NCBI GenBank assembly: GCA_944326855.1
Contig: CALVFO010000029.1
Coordinates: forward strand, 1-64,000
Source: an uncultured Alistipes sp.
GTDB taxonomy: Bacteria > Bacteroidota > Bacteroidia > Bacteroidales > Rikenellaceae
DNA length: 64,000 nucleotides
Direction: 5' to 3'
The notes beneath the pieces were generated by a model that had not been told where the DNA came from, did no database searches, and worked only from the letters and a program-made list of their open reading frames with translations. This document shows, piece after piece, positions 16,758 through 25,532 of this stretch; positions within the stretch are counted from its first letter, which is position 1, and each line of letters begins with the position of its first letter. A program made the translations under genes and the position numbers.

Positions 16758-17062
16758 AAAACGGTTCTCAGTCTCTCCGATCAACGGTTTTCCACCGCCC
16801 ACACTTTCCATCTTCCCGTGCGCCCATTCCAGGGCGGTAAGAGAGCACCTCTCCCGGCAAAACGTCCTTGCCTTTCCAGGCCCCATTTTCCAAATTCATG
16901 TCCAGTCTCCGGTTCCTGAAAACCCGGTTCCAGGCCGCACGCTTTGGTCGTACGCCTTGTCAAACAGGGCTATTCCATCTCCATTCCACGTCCCCAAAGG
17001 CCTTACAGCTTGAACTGGACCGATTCATTTCCACGCCCTGCCACCACCGTCCGTTCCATACG
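16758..17062. other. C-rich intergenic DNA
   Basis: Between menA (plus) and trxA (minus). C strongly exceeds G (for example 44 C against 22 G over 16801-16920). I see no gene, RNA fold or repeat in it apart from the trxA terminator at its end. Confidence 0.5.
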
Positions 17063-17090
17063 AAAACCGCCTCCCGTTTCCGGGAGGCGG
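17063..17090 (-). terminator. trxA terminator
   Basis: On the minus strand a perfect 10-bp stem (CCGCCTCCCG / CGGGAGGCGG, 17067-17090) with a four-base loop is followed by TTTT. Confidence 0.88.
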
Positions 17091-17127
17091 TCCGTCGGGT
17101 TCTGAACCCCCTATGCTTCCGACAATC

Positions 17128-17442
17128 CTACAACAGGCTGTCGATTTTGGCTTTGAGGACGTCTTTGGAAACAGCGCCGACCTGTTTATCTACCACCTGA
17201 CCGTTCTTGATAAAAAGAATGGTCGGAATATTCCGTACGCTGTATTTAACGGCAATCGCGTCATTATCATCCACGTCGCATTTGCCGACCACAACCTTAC
17301 CGGCATATTCTTCGGCCAGTTCTTCGATCACCGGCCCGATCATGCGGCAAGGACCGCACCATTCCGCCCAAAAGTCGATCACCACCGGCTGAGCGCCATC
17401 GAGCAACGTCTGCAAGTTATCCGAATTGATTGTAAGTGCCAT
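17128..17442 (-). CDS. trxA: Thioredoxin
   Basis: Cytoplasmic dithiol-disulfide oxidoreductase that reduces protein disulfides and feeds ribonucleotide reductase and peroxidases. The active site WCGPC is complete (C29, C32), as is the cis-proline segment RNIPT. The 104 residues have no signal peptide. Monocistronic: terminator immediately downstream, and an AT-rich 175-nt gap (17443-17617) separates it from the end of dnaE. Confidence 0.95.
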   Translation of the reverse strand: MALTINSDNLQTLLDGAQPVVIDFWAEWCGPCRMIGPVIEELAEEYAGKVVVGKCDVDDNDAIAVKYSVRNIPTILFIKNGQVVDKQVGAVSKDVLKAKIDSLL

Positions 17443-17617
17443 ATCTCAAGAATTTTACGAATTAATACCCTACTCATTGAAACGGTTCACAAAATTGGGA
17501 ATAATAATCAAAACTCCGACTAACAAACTTCAGAAAAAAACTAACAGGTTTGTGAACATTTCCACGTTTTCGATCTCCTTCCCCGGACAACGGTTTGTTT
17601 TCCGTTTCAAAAACCGC

Positions 17618-20600
17618 TTACATCAACGTATAGCGTAACGCATTGTCATCCAAAAATCGCACCATATCGGGCGTCATCCCCACTTTCAAAGTTTTAGAAT
17701 ACAGTCCGACCGACACATCGGAAGCCGGATCGATCACTTTGATCCGCAGAGTCACCCCGCCCCGATTTTCCTGCAACGTCTGCGTCAGGCGCGTCACCAT
17801 ATCTTCGGTCACATCCTCCAGCGGAAGGGCGATGGTCAACTCCCGAATCAGGGTTTCCTGTGCCTCCGACAGCATCATCATCGACGAAATACGCACCTCC
17901 AGTTCGGCCGGATTGTAGGGACGGGGCTGTACCTTCCCTCGAATCATCAGGTAATAACCTTCATACAGGTACCGACGGAAATTTTCATAATCCTTGCTGA
18001 ACAGCACGAATTCATGCGAACTGTTGTAATCTTCCAGCACGAAACGACCGTATGGTTTTCCGGTTTTGGTGGTCAGGTGCATCACCGAAGTCACCATGCC
18101 TCCCAACGAAAAATCACGTCCTTCCATGGCGGACAAATCTTCCAGATCGCTCAACGAAGCATTGCAATAGTGTTTCAGGATGATCGAAAAATCGTCGAGC
18201 GGATGCGACGACAGGAAGATGCCGATCACCTCCCGTTCCTTGGTCAGTGTTTCCAGTTTATTCCAAGACGTATGAGGAGCCGGTTCGGGTTTTTGTACAT
18301 CGACCTGTTCATTCCCGCCTCCGAACAGACTCTGCTGAGCGTTGTTACGTTCGCTCTGCACCCGGTTTCCATAACGGATCAACGCTTCCAGAAAAGTTCC
18401 CTCCCGCGTATCGGGTGCAAAATAGGCGCTGCGAGGCAAATCGCAAATCGAATCGAAGGCTCCGCCCAACACCAGATTTTCGAGGGTTTTCTTATTGACG
18501 GCCTGCAAGTTCACCCGTTCCACAAAGTCATAGATCGACGTAAACTTCCCGCCTTCAGTCCGCGTTTCCATGATGTTCTGTACGGCACCTTCCCCCACGC
18601 CCTTGATGGCGGCCAAACCGAAACGAACGTTGCCCTGATCGTCGACCGAGAATTTCAGTTTACTCTGATTGACGTCGGGGCCCAGAACCGAAATTCCCAT
18701 CCGCTTGCATTCATCCATAAAGAAGCTGATCTTCTTAATATCGCTGAGGTTACGGCTCAACAGAGCCGCCATGAACTCGGCCGGATAGTGAGCCTTGAGA
18801 TAACCCGTCTGGTAAGAGACATAGGCATAACAGGTCGAGTGCGATTTGTTGAAGGCATACGAGGCAAAGGCTTCCCAGTCGCTCCAAATCTTCTCGCAGA
18901 TCTTGCGGTCGTGCCCTTTGGCCGTAGCCCCTTCCAGGAATTTGGGTTTGAGCTTATCCAGTACCGCCTTCTGCTTTTTCCCCATCGCCTTACGCAGGGT
19001 ATCGGCTTCCCCTCCCGTAAAACCGGCCAGTTTCTGGGACAACAACATGACCTGCTCCTGATACACCGTAATTCCGTAAGTATCCTTCAGATACTCTTCC
19101 ATATCGGGAATATCGTAAGTCACTTTTTCCAGTCCATGTTTACGCGCGATAAAACTCGGAATGTATTCCATCGGACCCGGACGATACAGGGCATTCATGG
19201 CGATCAGGTCCTCAAATCGGTTGGGTTTCAGGTTCCGCAAGTGCTTTTTCATCCCCGGGGATTCGAACTGGAACAGGCCGGTCGTCTCCCCGCGGCTATA
19301 CAACTCGTAGGTCATGGCATCGTCCAGGGGGATGTTGTCGATGTCGACCTTGATCCCCCGCGAAGCCTCGATATTCTCCAAGGCATCCTTGATAATCGAA
19401 AGGTTTTTCAAACCCAGAAAGTCCATCTTGATCAGCCCCACGCTTTCGACCAGTTTGCCCTCGAACTGTACGACGTTCAGATCGGCATCCTTGGCAATGG
19501 CCATCGGGGCAAAATTCTCCAGATCGTCCGGACCGATAATCACCCCGCAGGCATGCACCCCGGTCTGACGTACCGATCCCTCCAGCTTCTCGGCATACTT
19601 CATCGTATCGCGGATCAGCGGGTTGTCGGACTCTCTCTCCGCCCGCAACTCGGGCACCTCCTGAAAAGCCTTGGCAAAAGTCATCCCCGGTTTTTCCGGA
19701 ATCAGCTTACTGATACGGTTGCTTTCGGACAGAGGCAGTTTCTGCACCCGAGCCACATCTTTGATGGCGGCTTTGGGGGCCATCGTACCGAAGGTCACAA
19801 TCTGAGCCACTCGTTTCTGACCATACTTACCGATCACATACCGCAATACATCGGCCCGACCGTCTTCGTCGAAATCGACATCCACATCCGGCAGCGAGAT
19901 TCGATCCGGATTCAGAAAACGTTCGAACAGCAGGTCATAACGCACCGGGTCGATATTGGTGATTCCCAACGAATAGGCCACCACCGAACCGGCCGCCGAG
20001 CCTCGTCCGGGACCCACCGACACCCCCATTTCGCGGGCGGCCCGGATAAAATCCCATACGATCAGGAAGTAACCCGGGAATCCCATCCATTCGATGGTCG
20101 AGAGCTCGTACCGCAACCGTTTTTCCAGTTCGGGCGTCAACTCCCCATAACGTCTCCGGGCCCCGGCAAAGGCCAGGGATTCCAAATAGAGGTACTGCTT
20201 GGCTACGGTCAACGAATAGGCCATATCGGGATGAGCCGCCACCACCTCTTCGACCGTGGCGGCTGCCTGTACTTCGGCCAACAGAGCCTCATCCTGTATC
20301 TTTTTGGCGAACGTTTCTTTCAACTTCGCCGGATCGATTTCAAAATCGTCCGGGATCGGGAAGTTCGGCATCAACGGCTTGTGATCCAGCGAATATTCCT
20401 CCACCTTATCCGCGATCTCGAGGGTCGTGGCGAGCGCTTCGGGCACATCCGCAAACAGAGCCGCCATCTCCTCTTCGGACTTCAGGTATTCCTGCGTCGT
20501 ATAGCGCATACGGTTGGGATCGTCCAGATCCTTGCCCGTATTGAGGCAAATCAGACGATCATGAGCCGGAGCATCTTCCGCCATGATAAAATGCACGTCG

Positions 20601-21241
20601 TTGGAGGCGATATACTTAACTCCGTGATGCTTCGCCAAACGCAACAATTCGGCATTGACTTTTTTCTGGTTTTCATATACCTGAGCGTCGATCCGGGGAT
20701 TGCCGCTGGGATGCAACTGCAACTCGAGATAATAGTCCTCTCCAAAAATCGCCTTGAATTCGGCCACTACCCGCGAGGCTTCCTCCAGATCGCCCCGCAT
20801 AATGGCCTGCGGCAACTCTCCCCCCAAACAGGCCGAGCAACAGATCAACCCTTCGTGATAGGTCCGAAGCAACTCCTTATCCACCCGGGGATGATAATAA
20901 TACCCCTCGGTAAAGGCATAAGAGACCATACGGGCCAGGTTATGATAGCCTTCGACATTCTTAGCCAACAGGATCAGGTGATGACCGCGGTCTTCAGCCC
21001 CTCGGGTCTTGTCGAAACGGCTTCCTTTGGCCACATACACTTCGCAGCCCAGGATCGGTTTCACGCCCTCCTTGACAGCCGTATCGTGAAATTCTTTCAC
21101 CCCGTACATATTCCCGTGATCGGTAATGGCCAGCGAGGGCATACCCAACTCCTTGGCCCGCTGGATCAAGGGCTTGATCGCGGCCGCTCCGTCCAGAATC
21201 GAAAACTGCGTATGTACGTGAAGATGAATGAATTGAGGCAT
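17618..21241 (-). CDS. dnaE: DNA polymerase III alpha subunit
   Basis: Catalytic subunit of the replicative polymerase. From the ATG at 21241 the protein is 1207 residues. An N-terminal PHP domain begins directly (HLHVHTQFSILDG, then ITDHGNMYG). The polymerase palm has the acidic cluster PDVDVDFDEDGR (D452, D454, D456), preceded by VGPGRGSAAGS. Next come a helix-hairpin-helix region, an OB fold (DFSLGGMVTSV) and a C-terminal tail. The intact PHP domain without a fused exonuclease is the DnaE1 type, so a separate epsilon-type exonuclease would be needed; a DEDD exonuclease lies beside dnaN at 49.3-50.1 kb. A reading frame open to 21553 is rejected because the promoter at 21266-21297 lies inside that extension and the PHP domain starts at 21241. 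Confidence 0.97.
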   Translation of the reverse strand: MPQFIHLHVHTQFSILDGAAAIKPLIQRAKELGMPSLAITDHGNMYGVKEFHDTAVKEGVKPILGCEVYVAKGSRFDKTRGAEDRGHHLILLAKNVEGYHNLARMVSYAFTEGYYYHPRVDKELLRTYHEGLICCSACLGGELPQAIMRGDLEEASRVVAEFKAIFGEDYYLELQLHPSGNPRIDAQVYENQKKVNAELLRLAKHHGVKYIASNDVHFIMAEDAPAHDRLICLNTGKDLDDPNRMRYTTQEYLKSEEEMAALFADVPEALATTLEIADKVEEYSLDHKPLMPNFPIPDDFEIDPAKLKETFAKKIQDEALLAEVQAAATVEEVVAAHPDMAYSLTVAKQYLYLESLAFAGARRRYGELTPELEKRLRYELSTIEWMGFPGYFLIVWDFIRAAREMGVSVGPGRGSAAGSVVAYSLGITNIDPVRYDLLFERFLNPDRISLPDVDVDFDEDGRADVLRYVIGKYGQKRVAQIVTFGTMAPKAAIKDVARVQKLPLSESNRISKLIPEKPGMTFAKAFQEVPELRAERESDNPLIRDTMKYAEKLEGSVRQTGVHACGVIIGPDDLENFAPMAIAKDADLNVVQFEGKLVESVGLIKMDFLGLKNLSIIKDALENIEASRGIKVDIDNIPLDDAMTYELYSRGETTGLFQFESPGMKKHLRNLKPNRFEDLIAMNALYRPGPMEYIPSFIARKHGLEKVTYDIPDMEEYLKDTYGITVYQEQVMLLSQKLAGFTGGEADTLRKAMGKKQKAVLDKLKPKFLEGATAKGHDRKICEKIWSDWEAFASYAFNKSHSTCYAYVSYQTGYLKAHYPAEFMAALLSRNLSDIKKISFFMDECKRMGISVLGPDVNQSKLKFSVDDQGNVRFGLAAIKGVGEGAVQNIMETRTEGGKFTSIYDFVERVNLQAVNKKTLENLVLGGAFDSICDLPRSAYFAPDTREGTFLEALIRYGNRVQSERNNAQQSLFGGGNEQVDVQKPEPAPHTSWNKLETLTKEREVIGIFLSSHPLDDFSIILKHYCNASLSDLEDLSAMEGRDFSLGGMVTSVMHLTTKTGKPYGRFVLEDYNSSHEFVLFSKDYENFRRYLYEGYYLMIRGKVQPRPYNPAELEVRISSMMMLSEAQETLIRELTIALPLEDVTEDMVTRLTQTLQENRGGVTLRIKVIDPASDVSVGLYSKTLKVGMTPDMVRFLDDNALRYTLM

Positions 21242-21265
21242 TTTTACGGAATTTTGACAACTGTA

Positions 21266-21297
21266 CAAAGATACGAAAACCGTTTCGGGTAATGAAA
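21266..21297 (-). promoter_or_regulatory. dnaE promoter
   Basis: Minus strand: TTTC (21297-21294), 20 nt, TATCTTTG (21273-21266), then about 20 nt of leader to the dnaE ATG. The -33 box is inside the right arm of the upstream terminator hairpin. Confidence 0.7.
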
Positions 21298-21306
21298 CGG
21301 TTTTCG
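21274..21306 (-). terminator. Hairpin terminator overlapping the dnaE promoter
   Basis: A perfect 13-bp inverted repeat, CGAAAACCGTTTC at 21274-21286 and its complement at 21294-21306, with a 7-nt loop. It lies 22 nt past the GH99-like stop and fills the spacer of the dnaE promoter. Confidence 0.7.
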
Positions 21307-21327
21307 AGATTTTCAGGCGAGTTTTTT

Positions 21328-22560
21328 CTACGGCTTTGAGGACGAGGCCCGTGGCGGGAAAACTTCCCGGATCGCTTCCAGATAGGCCATCCCGTTGACG
21401 GTATCCGGTTCCAGATAACTGCTTTCGGTCCACTCGTTCCAAGCGTTGATAATCACCGCCGGCATCACCTCCGGATGGGCGAGAATCGTATCGCGCGTCA
21501 TCTGCAAAGCCGTTTTGAAATTTTCCGGGGTATTGTTGCGCATGATATTCCAATAGGGGAAATTATAGTCGGAAGACCACTCCTGGGTCTGATCCGTACG
21601 CGGAGAAGAATCCCACCCCATCGTCACATTATAGATATAGGGCATCGAATAGTCGCTCCGGTGACGGGCCCAATAAGCCAGATACTCATCCCGTACCTGA
21701 TTGTAATCGGTCTGCAGATCGGGCAACTGCGCCTGATGAATGATAATATATGTCGTCGCCGAATTGACGCCCAGACGTTCGAATACATCGGCATACTCAC
21801 AAGGCGTTCCATCGGGCATCCGGGGATTCTCGATCACCACCATATTCCAATGCACCCCTTTGAGTCCGGCAGCCCGAGCCTTGGCGTCCAGCGACTGCAT
21901 CGCCTCACGAGCCGCTTCCACCGAACCGAAACTGGCCAGAAAACTCGACAGGTCATAAATCGAGAAATAGGCTTTCCCGTCTATTTTCCAGTAATTGGGC
22001 TGCGTAAAATATTGGGCGACGAGTTCATCCCCAATTTTATCGTACAATTCAGGCGTCACCTTTCCATCGTACATCGACACATAAGGCGTTCCTCCCGTAT
22101 ACGGGAAACGATCCGCCCAACCATGGTTGGCCCACATCAGGGCGAAACGCAGGCGATCCCGGTTGGGAGCCCCCAAAAAGCCCTCATCCAAGGCCCGATT
22201 CAGGAACGGGCGTCCGTTGTAGTAATACCAGTCGAAAATAAAGACATCGATTCCGTGATCGGCAGCGGCATCGATTTTCCGGGCCATCACGGCCGGATCA
22301 CGTTCGTCTTCATAGCCCCAGGCCGGCACATGGGGTTGGGCATGATCGGCAAACCGGGGACGAGCCTCCTTGACCAGTTCCCATTCGGTCCAGTCATGCG
22401 GGTGCATCAGGCTGTAAGGCAATTCCGAGCTGTCGCGCGTATGATAACCGGGAAAATAATAAGCCGCTACCGTAATACTGTCGGCTCGTGTATCATGGGT
22501 TTGTTTTCCTGTACAGGCACACACCCAAGGCAACAAACAGAATAGAAACCACTTTTTCAT
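21328..22560 (-). CDS. Lipoprotein, GH99-like/WbsX family
   Basis: A 410-residue secreted protein with a lipoprotein signal (KKWFLFCLLPWVCAC, Cys about residue 16), so tethered to an outer or inner membrane. The body matches the WbsX/GH99-like TIM-barrel family: AAYYFPGYH near the N-terminus, HPHDWTEWELVKEARPRF, DVFIFDWYYYNGRPFL, and the late AVIINAWNEWTESSYLEPD. Soluble WbsX-like domains usually accompany O-antigen glycosyltransferases, whereas the lipoprotein form in Bacteroidota is likely a glycan hydrolase related to GH99 endo-mannosidases. The acidic residues of the NEWTESSYLEP segment would be candidate catalytic or binding residues. A -7 box TATTTTTG lies on the minus strand at 22594-22587. 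Divergent to a GH172 enzyme, suggesting joint action on a glycan. ATG at 22560 is chosen because the signal peptide starts there. Confidence 0.75.
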   Translation of the reverse strand: MKKWFLFCLLPWVCACTGKQTHDTRADSITVAAYYFPGYHTRDSSELPYSLMHPHDWTEWELVKEARPRFADHAQPHVPAWGYEDERDPAVMARKIDAAADHGIDVFIFDWYYYNGRPFLNRALDEGFLGAPNRDRLRFALMWANHGWADRFPYTGGTPYVSMYDGKVTPELYDKIGDELVAQYFTQPNYWKIDGKAYFSIYDLSSFLASFGSVEAAREAMQSLDAKARAAGLKGVHWNMVVIENPRMPDGTPCEYADVFERLGVNSATTYIIIHQAQLPDLQTDYNQVRDEYLAYWARHRSDYSMPYIYNVTMGWDSSPRTDQTQEWSSDYNFPYWNIMRNNTPENFKTALQMTRDTILAHPEVMPAVIINAWNEWTESSYLEPDTVNGMAYLEAIREVFPPRASSSKP

Positions 22561-22623
22561 AATGCTCTCCAAATTAGAACCGATAACAAAAATAGGAAAT
22601 TTCCCGCAGAGAGACGATCATTC

Positions 22624-22655
22624 ATTGGATTTATCGGATGAAAAGTGTATCTTGA
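22624..22655 (+). promoter_or_regulatory. Promoter for the GH172 gene
   Basis: ATTG (22624-22627), 20 nt, TATCTTGA (22648-22655). Both boxes depart from consensus by one or two bases, so this may be a weak or activated promoter. Confidence 0.45.
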
Positions 22656-22709
22656 AAAATCAAATACACCCCTTAACTATTCAAAAACACTAACCAAAAC
22701 TTCTGCAAC

Positions 22710-23882
22710 ATGATTCGGAAATTTTTTCCCGTTTTGGGCCTGCTCGGTTTGCTCAGCCTGAGCACGCTATCCGTTTCACAGGCTCAAACCTTCAACGGTC
22801 TCAACACCGATCTGAGTAATCTGTACCTGCTATCGCCGGCCAAAACCCGTTCGATCAGTCCCGAAAACTTTACGGGCGAAAAGGGCAAAGGCGGCATGGC
22901 CGATCCCAAGGACAAGGACATCCCCAACCGGGCCAACTCGGCCTGGGCCGCCCGTGATCTGGGACAGGGCTGGAAGGTCAATCCGTTCATCCGCATCCAG
23001 CCCAACGAAACCTTCACCCTGGCCGAAATCGAAGGACCCGGAGCCATCCAGCACATCTGGATCACCCCGGGCGGAAACTGGAAGTTCTCCATTCTGCGCA
23101 TCTATTGGGACGACGAAACGGAACCTTCGGTGGAATGTCCCATCGGCGACTTTTTCGGTATGGGCTGGGGAGAATACGCTCCGCTTACCTCCCTGCCGGT
23201 GTGTGTCAATCCGGGCAGTGCCTTCAACTGTTACTGGCAAATGCCCTTCCGCAAAAAGTGTCGTATCACGTTGGAAAACGTCAATGAAGCCAAATACGTC
23301 GTCATCTATTACCAGATCGACTACACTCTGACCGAAGTACCCGAAGACGCCGCCTATTTCCATGCCCAATACCGTCGCTCGCACCCGACCCAGGGGTCGT
23401 TGCACACCCTGCTGGACGGCGTACGCGGACAAGGGCAATACGTAGGTACGTACATGGGTGTTCAGGTTAACAACAAAGGTTGGTGGGGAGAAGGCGAGAT
23501 CAAATTCTACCTCGACGGCGACCGGGATTTCCCGACCATCTGCGGGACCGGACTGGAGGACTATTTCTGCGGATCGTACAATTTCGACCGAAACGGCCAG
23601 TACCAGGAATTCTGCACCCCCTACACCGGGCTGCATCAGGTGATCCGTCCGGACGGTGTCTATAATTCCCAGCAACGTTTCGGACTCTATCGCTGGCACA
23701 TCGTCGACCCGATTCGTTTCGAGAAGGATCTCAAGGTGACGATTCAGGATCTGGGCTGGCGGCACAACGGCCGTTACCTGCCTCAGCAATCGGACATTAT
23801 CTCCACCTCGTTCTGGTATCAGAGCGAACCGCACGCTCCGTTCCCGGAATTCCCCTCCTGGCAAGAGCTGGAAGTAAATTAA
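22710..23882 (+). CDS. Secreted GH172 (DUF2961) glycoside hydrolase
   Basis: A 390-residue secreted protein with a signal peptide (FFPVLGLLGLLSLSTLSVSQAQ). The body is DUF2961, now GH172, whose characterised members act on alpha-linked fructofuranose or D-arabinofuranose, including D-arabinan of mycobacteria and difructose anhydride. Recognisable segments are GPGAIQHIWIT (residue about 110), DDETEPSVECPIGDFFGMG, and CGTGLEDYFCGSYNF near residue 275, which holds the conserved Glu proposed as nucleophile. A single jelly-roll pair, with no carbohydrate-binding module. Family proteins form trimers or hexamers. Its partner across the divergent promoter is a GH99-like lipoprotein. No SusC/SusD pair is nearby, so it is not a classical polysaccharide utilisation locus. 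Confidence 0.87.
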   Translation: MIRKFFPVLGLLGLLSLSTLSVSQAQTFNGLNTDLSNLYLLSPAKTRSISPENFTGEKGKGGMADPKDKDIPNRANSAWAARDLGQGWKVNPFIRIQPNETFTLAEIEGPGAIQHIWITPGGNWKFSILRIYWDDETEPSVECPIGDFFGMGWGEYAPLTSLPVCVNPGSAFNCYWQMPFRKKCRITLENVNEAKYVVIYYQIDYTLTEVPEDAAYFHAQYRRSHPTQGSLHTLLDGVRGQGQYVGTYMGVQVNNKGWWGEGEIKFYLDGDRDFPTICGTGLEDYFCGSYNFDRNGQYQEFCTPYTGLHQVIRPDGVYNSQQRFGLYRWHIVDPIRFEKDLKVTIQDLGWRHNGRYLPQQSDIISTSFWYQSEPHAPFPEFPSWQELEVN

Positions 23883-23962
23883 CCTTACTCCCGATTGCAA
23901 CGGAACGCGGATCCGGCAGATCTCTCCGACATCGGTTTTTGCTTCACAAAACAGGCATTGTC

Positions 23963-23994
23963 TTTGCATTTGTCCGATTATAATCGTATTTTTA
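23963..23994 (+). promoter_or_regulatory. Promoter for the DUF2007 gene
   Basis: TTTG (23963-23966), 20 nt, TATTTTTA (23987-23994); the ATG follows 31 nt later. Confidence 0.7.
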
Positions 23995-24025
23995 GAATAC
24001 GGAAAACCCTTAAAACACGAAAACC

Positions 24026-24292
24026 ATGGACACGCCGAATGTAATCGTCATCCGGACCTTTTCTTCTACGGGTGAAGCCTTGATTTATAAAACCTTGCTG
24101 GAAAGCAACGGCATCGACGCCGAATTGTTGAACGAAACCAGTTCCGATGTACTGCCTCTGCAAAATGAGTTGATGGAAGTCAAACTGGCCGTCCGGGCAG
24201 CCGACGCCGCCAAAGCGCAGGAAATTCTCGACGCCAAATTCGACGAGGAAGAGTTCGAGGTGGAAAGCAAAAAGCGGCGCAAAAAACCGTAA
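24026..24292 (+). CDS. DUF2007 small protein
   Basis: An 88-residue cytoplasmic protein with a ferredoxin-like DUF2007 ('putative signal transducing protein') fold: VIRTFSSTGEALIYKTLLESNGIDAELLN followed by a variable loop and VKLAVRAADAAKAQEIL. The last 20 residues are an acidic patch (DEEEFEVE) followed by a basic tail (SKKRRKKP). The family occurs alone or fused to zinc-ribbon and membrane domains and its biochemical role is not established. It stands alone, with its own promoter and a strong terminator. Confidence 0.85.
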   Translation: MDTPNVIVIRTFSSTGEALIYKTLLESNGIDAELLNETSSDVLPLQNELMEVKLAVRAADAAKAQEILDAKFDEEEFEVESKKRRKKP

Positions 24293-24339
24293 TGCTCCCG
24301 ACCCGATTGCGGTCCGGCCATCCCGACCGACCTCGCTAT

Positions 24340-24377
24340 AAAAAACGTCCCCACTTTTTGAAGTGGGGACGTTTTTT
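24340..24377. terminator. Bidirectional terminator
   Basis: A 17-bp perfect stem, arms 24340-24356 and 24361-24377, flanked by A6 and T6, between convergent genes. It can terminate both. Confidence 0.93.
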
Positions 24378-24401
24378 ATCCTATAACCGGAACGGCAGAG
24401 A

Positions 24402-25376
24402 CTACCAGCCCAGCAAATAAGCGAAGATCAGTGGAGCCACGATCGTAGCGTCGGACTCGATGATAAATTTGGGGGTATCCACATCCAGTTTACCCCAGGT
24501 GATCTTTTCGTTAGGCACGGCACCCGAATACGAGCCATAAGAGGTGGTCGAATCGGAAATCTGGCAGAAATAAGCCCAGAAAGGCACGCCTTCCCATTCA
24601 AGGTCCTGATACATCATCGGAACCACGCAAATCGGGAAGTCACCCGAGATACCTCCCCCGATCTGGAAAAAGCCTACGCCTTTGCCGCCGCTGTTGGCAC
24701 GATACCATTCGGTCAGAAAGATCATGGTTTCGATCCCGCCCTTCACGGTCGAGGCCTTGAGTTCGCCTTTGATCACGTACGAGGTGAAGATATTCCCCAG
24801 CGTACTGTCTTCCCAGCCCGGAACGATAATCGGAATATTCTTTTCAGCAGCAGCCAGCATCCAGCTGTCCTTGGGGTCGATTTCATAGTACTGTTCCAGC
24901 ACTCCGCTGCGCAGCAACTGATACATGAATTCATAAGGCAGATAACGTTCTCCCTTGTCGTCGGCCGCTTTCCAGATCTTGAAAATATGCTGCTGAATCC
25001 GACGGAAAGCCTCTTCTTCGGGAATGCAGGTATCCGTCACGCGGTTCATGTGGTTGTCCAACAATTCGCGTTCCTGTACGGGAGTCAGGTCGCGATAGTA
25101 GGGCACCCGTTTATAGTGATTGTGTGCCACCAGGTTCATCACATCCTCTTCGAGGTTGGCCCCGGTGCAGGTGATGATCTGCACTTTGTCCTGACGGATC
25201 ATTTCGGCCAACGAAAGACCCAATTCGGCCGTACTCATCGCCCCGCCCAGGGTGATCATCATTTTACCCCCGGCGTTCAGGTGAGCTTCATAACCTTTGG
25301 CCGCATCGATCAGAGCTGCGGCGTTGAAATGGCGATAATGGTGAGTGATAAACTGAGAAACAGGTCCTTTTGTCAT
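24402..25376 (-). CDS. Deoxyhypusine-synthase-like protein
   Basis: A 324-residue NAD-dependent enzyme of the deoxyhypusine synthase superfamily. Eukaryotic DHS moves an aminobutyl group from spermidine to a lysine of eIF5A. Bacteria lack eIF5A, so bacterial members are thought to transfer the group to a small amine such as putrescine or to act in polyamine metabolism. The catalytic lysine is conserved in ITWGKLDVD (K296), aligning with human K329 in WGKI, and the following ESDATIVAPL aligns with the human ADASLVFPL. NAD-binding segments GGAMSTAEL, ITCTGANLEED and FFQIGGGISGDFP are present. The start at 25376 is chosen because a -7 box lies at 25411-25404, excluding the ATG at 25406. Monocistronic. 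Confidence 0.9.
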   Translation of the reverse strand: MTKGPVSQFITHHYRHFNAAALIDAAKGYEAHLNAGGKMMITLGGAMSTAELGLSLAEMIRQDKVQIITCTGANLEEDVMNLVAHNHYKRVPYYRDLTPVQERELLDNHMNRVTDTCIPEEEAFRRIQQHIFKIWKAADDKGERYLPYEFMYQLLRSGVLEQYYEIDPKDSWMLAAAEKNIPIIVPGWEDSTLGNIFTSYVIKGELKASTVKGGIETMIFLTEWYRANSGGKGVGFFQIGGGISGDFPICVVPMMYQDLEWEGVPFWAYFCQISDSTTSYGSYSGAVPNEKITWGKLDVDTPKFIIESDATIVAPLIFAYLLGW

Positions 25377-25403
25377 GACAATACGAAATTTGGTTAGATG
25401 CCG

Positions 25404-25434
25404 CAAAGGTACAAAATTTCATTACGGTGTCAAC
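25404..25434 (-). promoter_or_regulatory. Promoter of the DHS-like gene, overlapping a direct repeat
   Basis: Minus strand: GTTG (25434-25431), 19 nt, TACCTTTG (25411-25404). The -33 box lies within the first unit of the 36-nt period repeat. Confidence 0.55.
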
Positions 25435-25486
25435 CTTTCGCCCCTCTTTTAATTTCATTACGGCGCCCACCTTTCGCCCTTGAAGG
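25415..25486. repeat. Two-unit direct repeat, 36-nt period
   Basis: AATTTCATTACGG at 25415 and again at 25451, with the following 18 nt of each unit also nearly identical (about four mismatches over 31 nt, sharing ACCTTTCGCCC). It lies upstream of the DHS-like gene. Confidence 0.85.
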
Positions 25487-25513
25487 AAAAGAGGAGGCCT
25501 CGCCTCCTCTTTT
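25487..25513 (-). terminator. Terminator of the mnmD-cdd-rluA-type operon
   Basis: A 12-bp perfect stem, AAAAGAGGAGGC (25487-25498) and GCCTCCTCTTTT (25502-25513), with a three-base loop. The T run on the minus strand lies just after the RluA-type stop. Confidence 0.85.
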
Positions 25514-25532
25514 AAGCTGTTTTTCGGGAACA

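Noticed and set aside
18014..21292. Very long open frame antisense to dnaE
   Set aside because: The stop-free frame is a by-product of dnaE codon usage; its translation shows no domain and is rich in His, Arg and Gln, whereas the minus strand encodes an intact polymerase.
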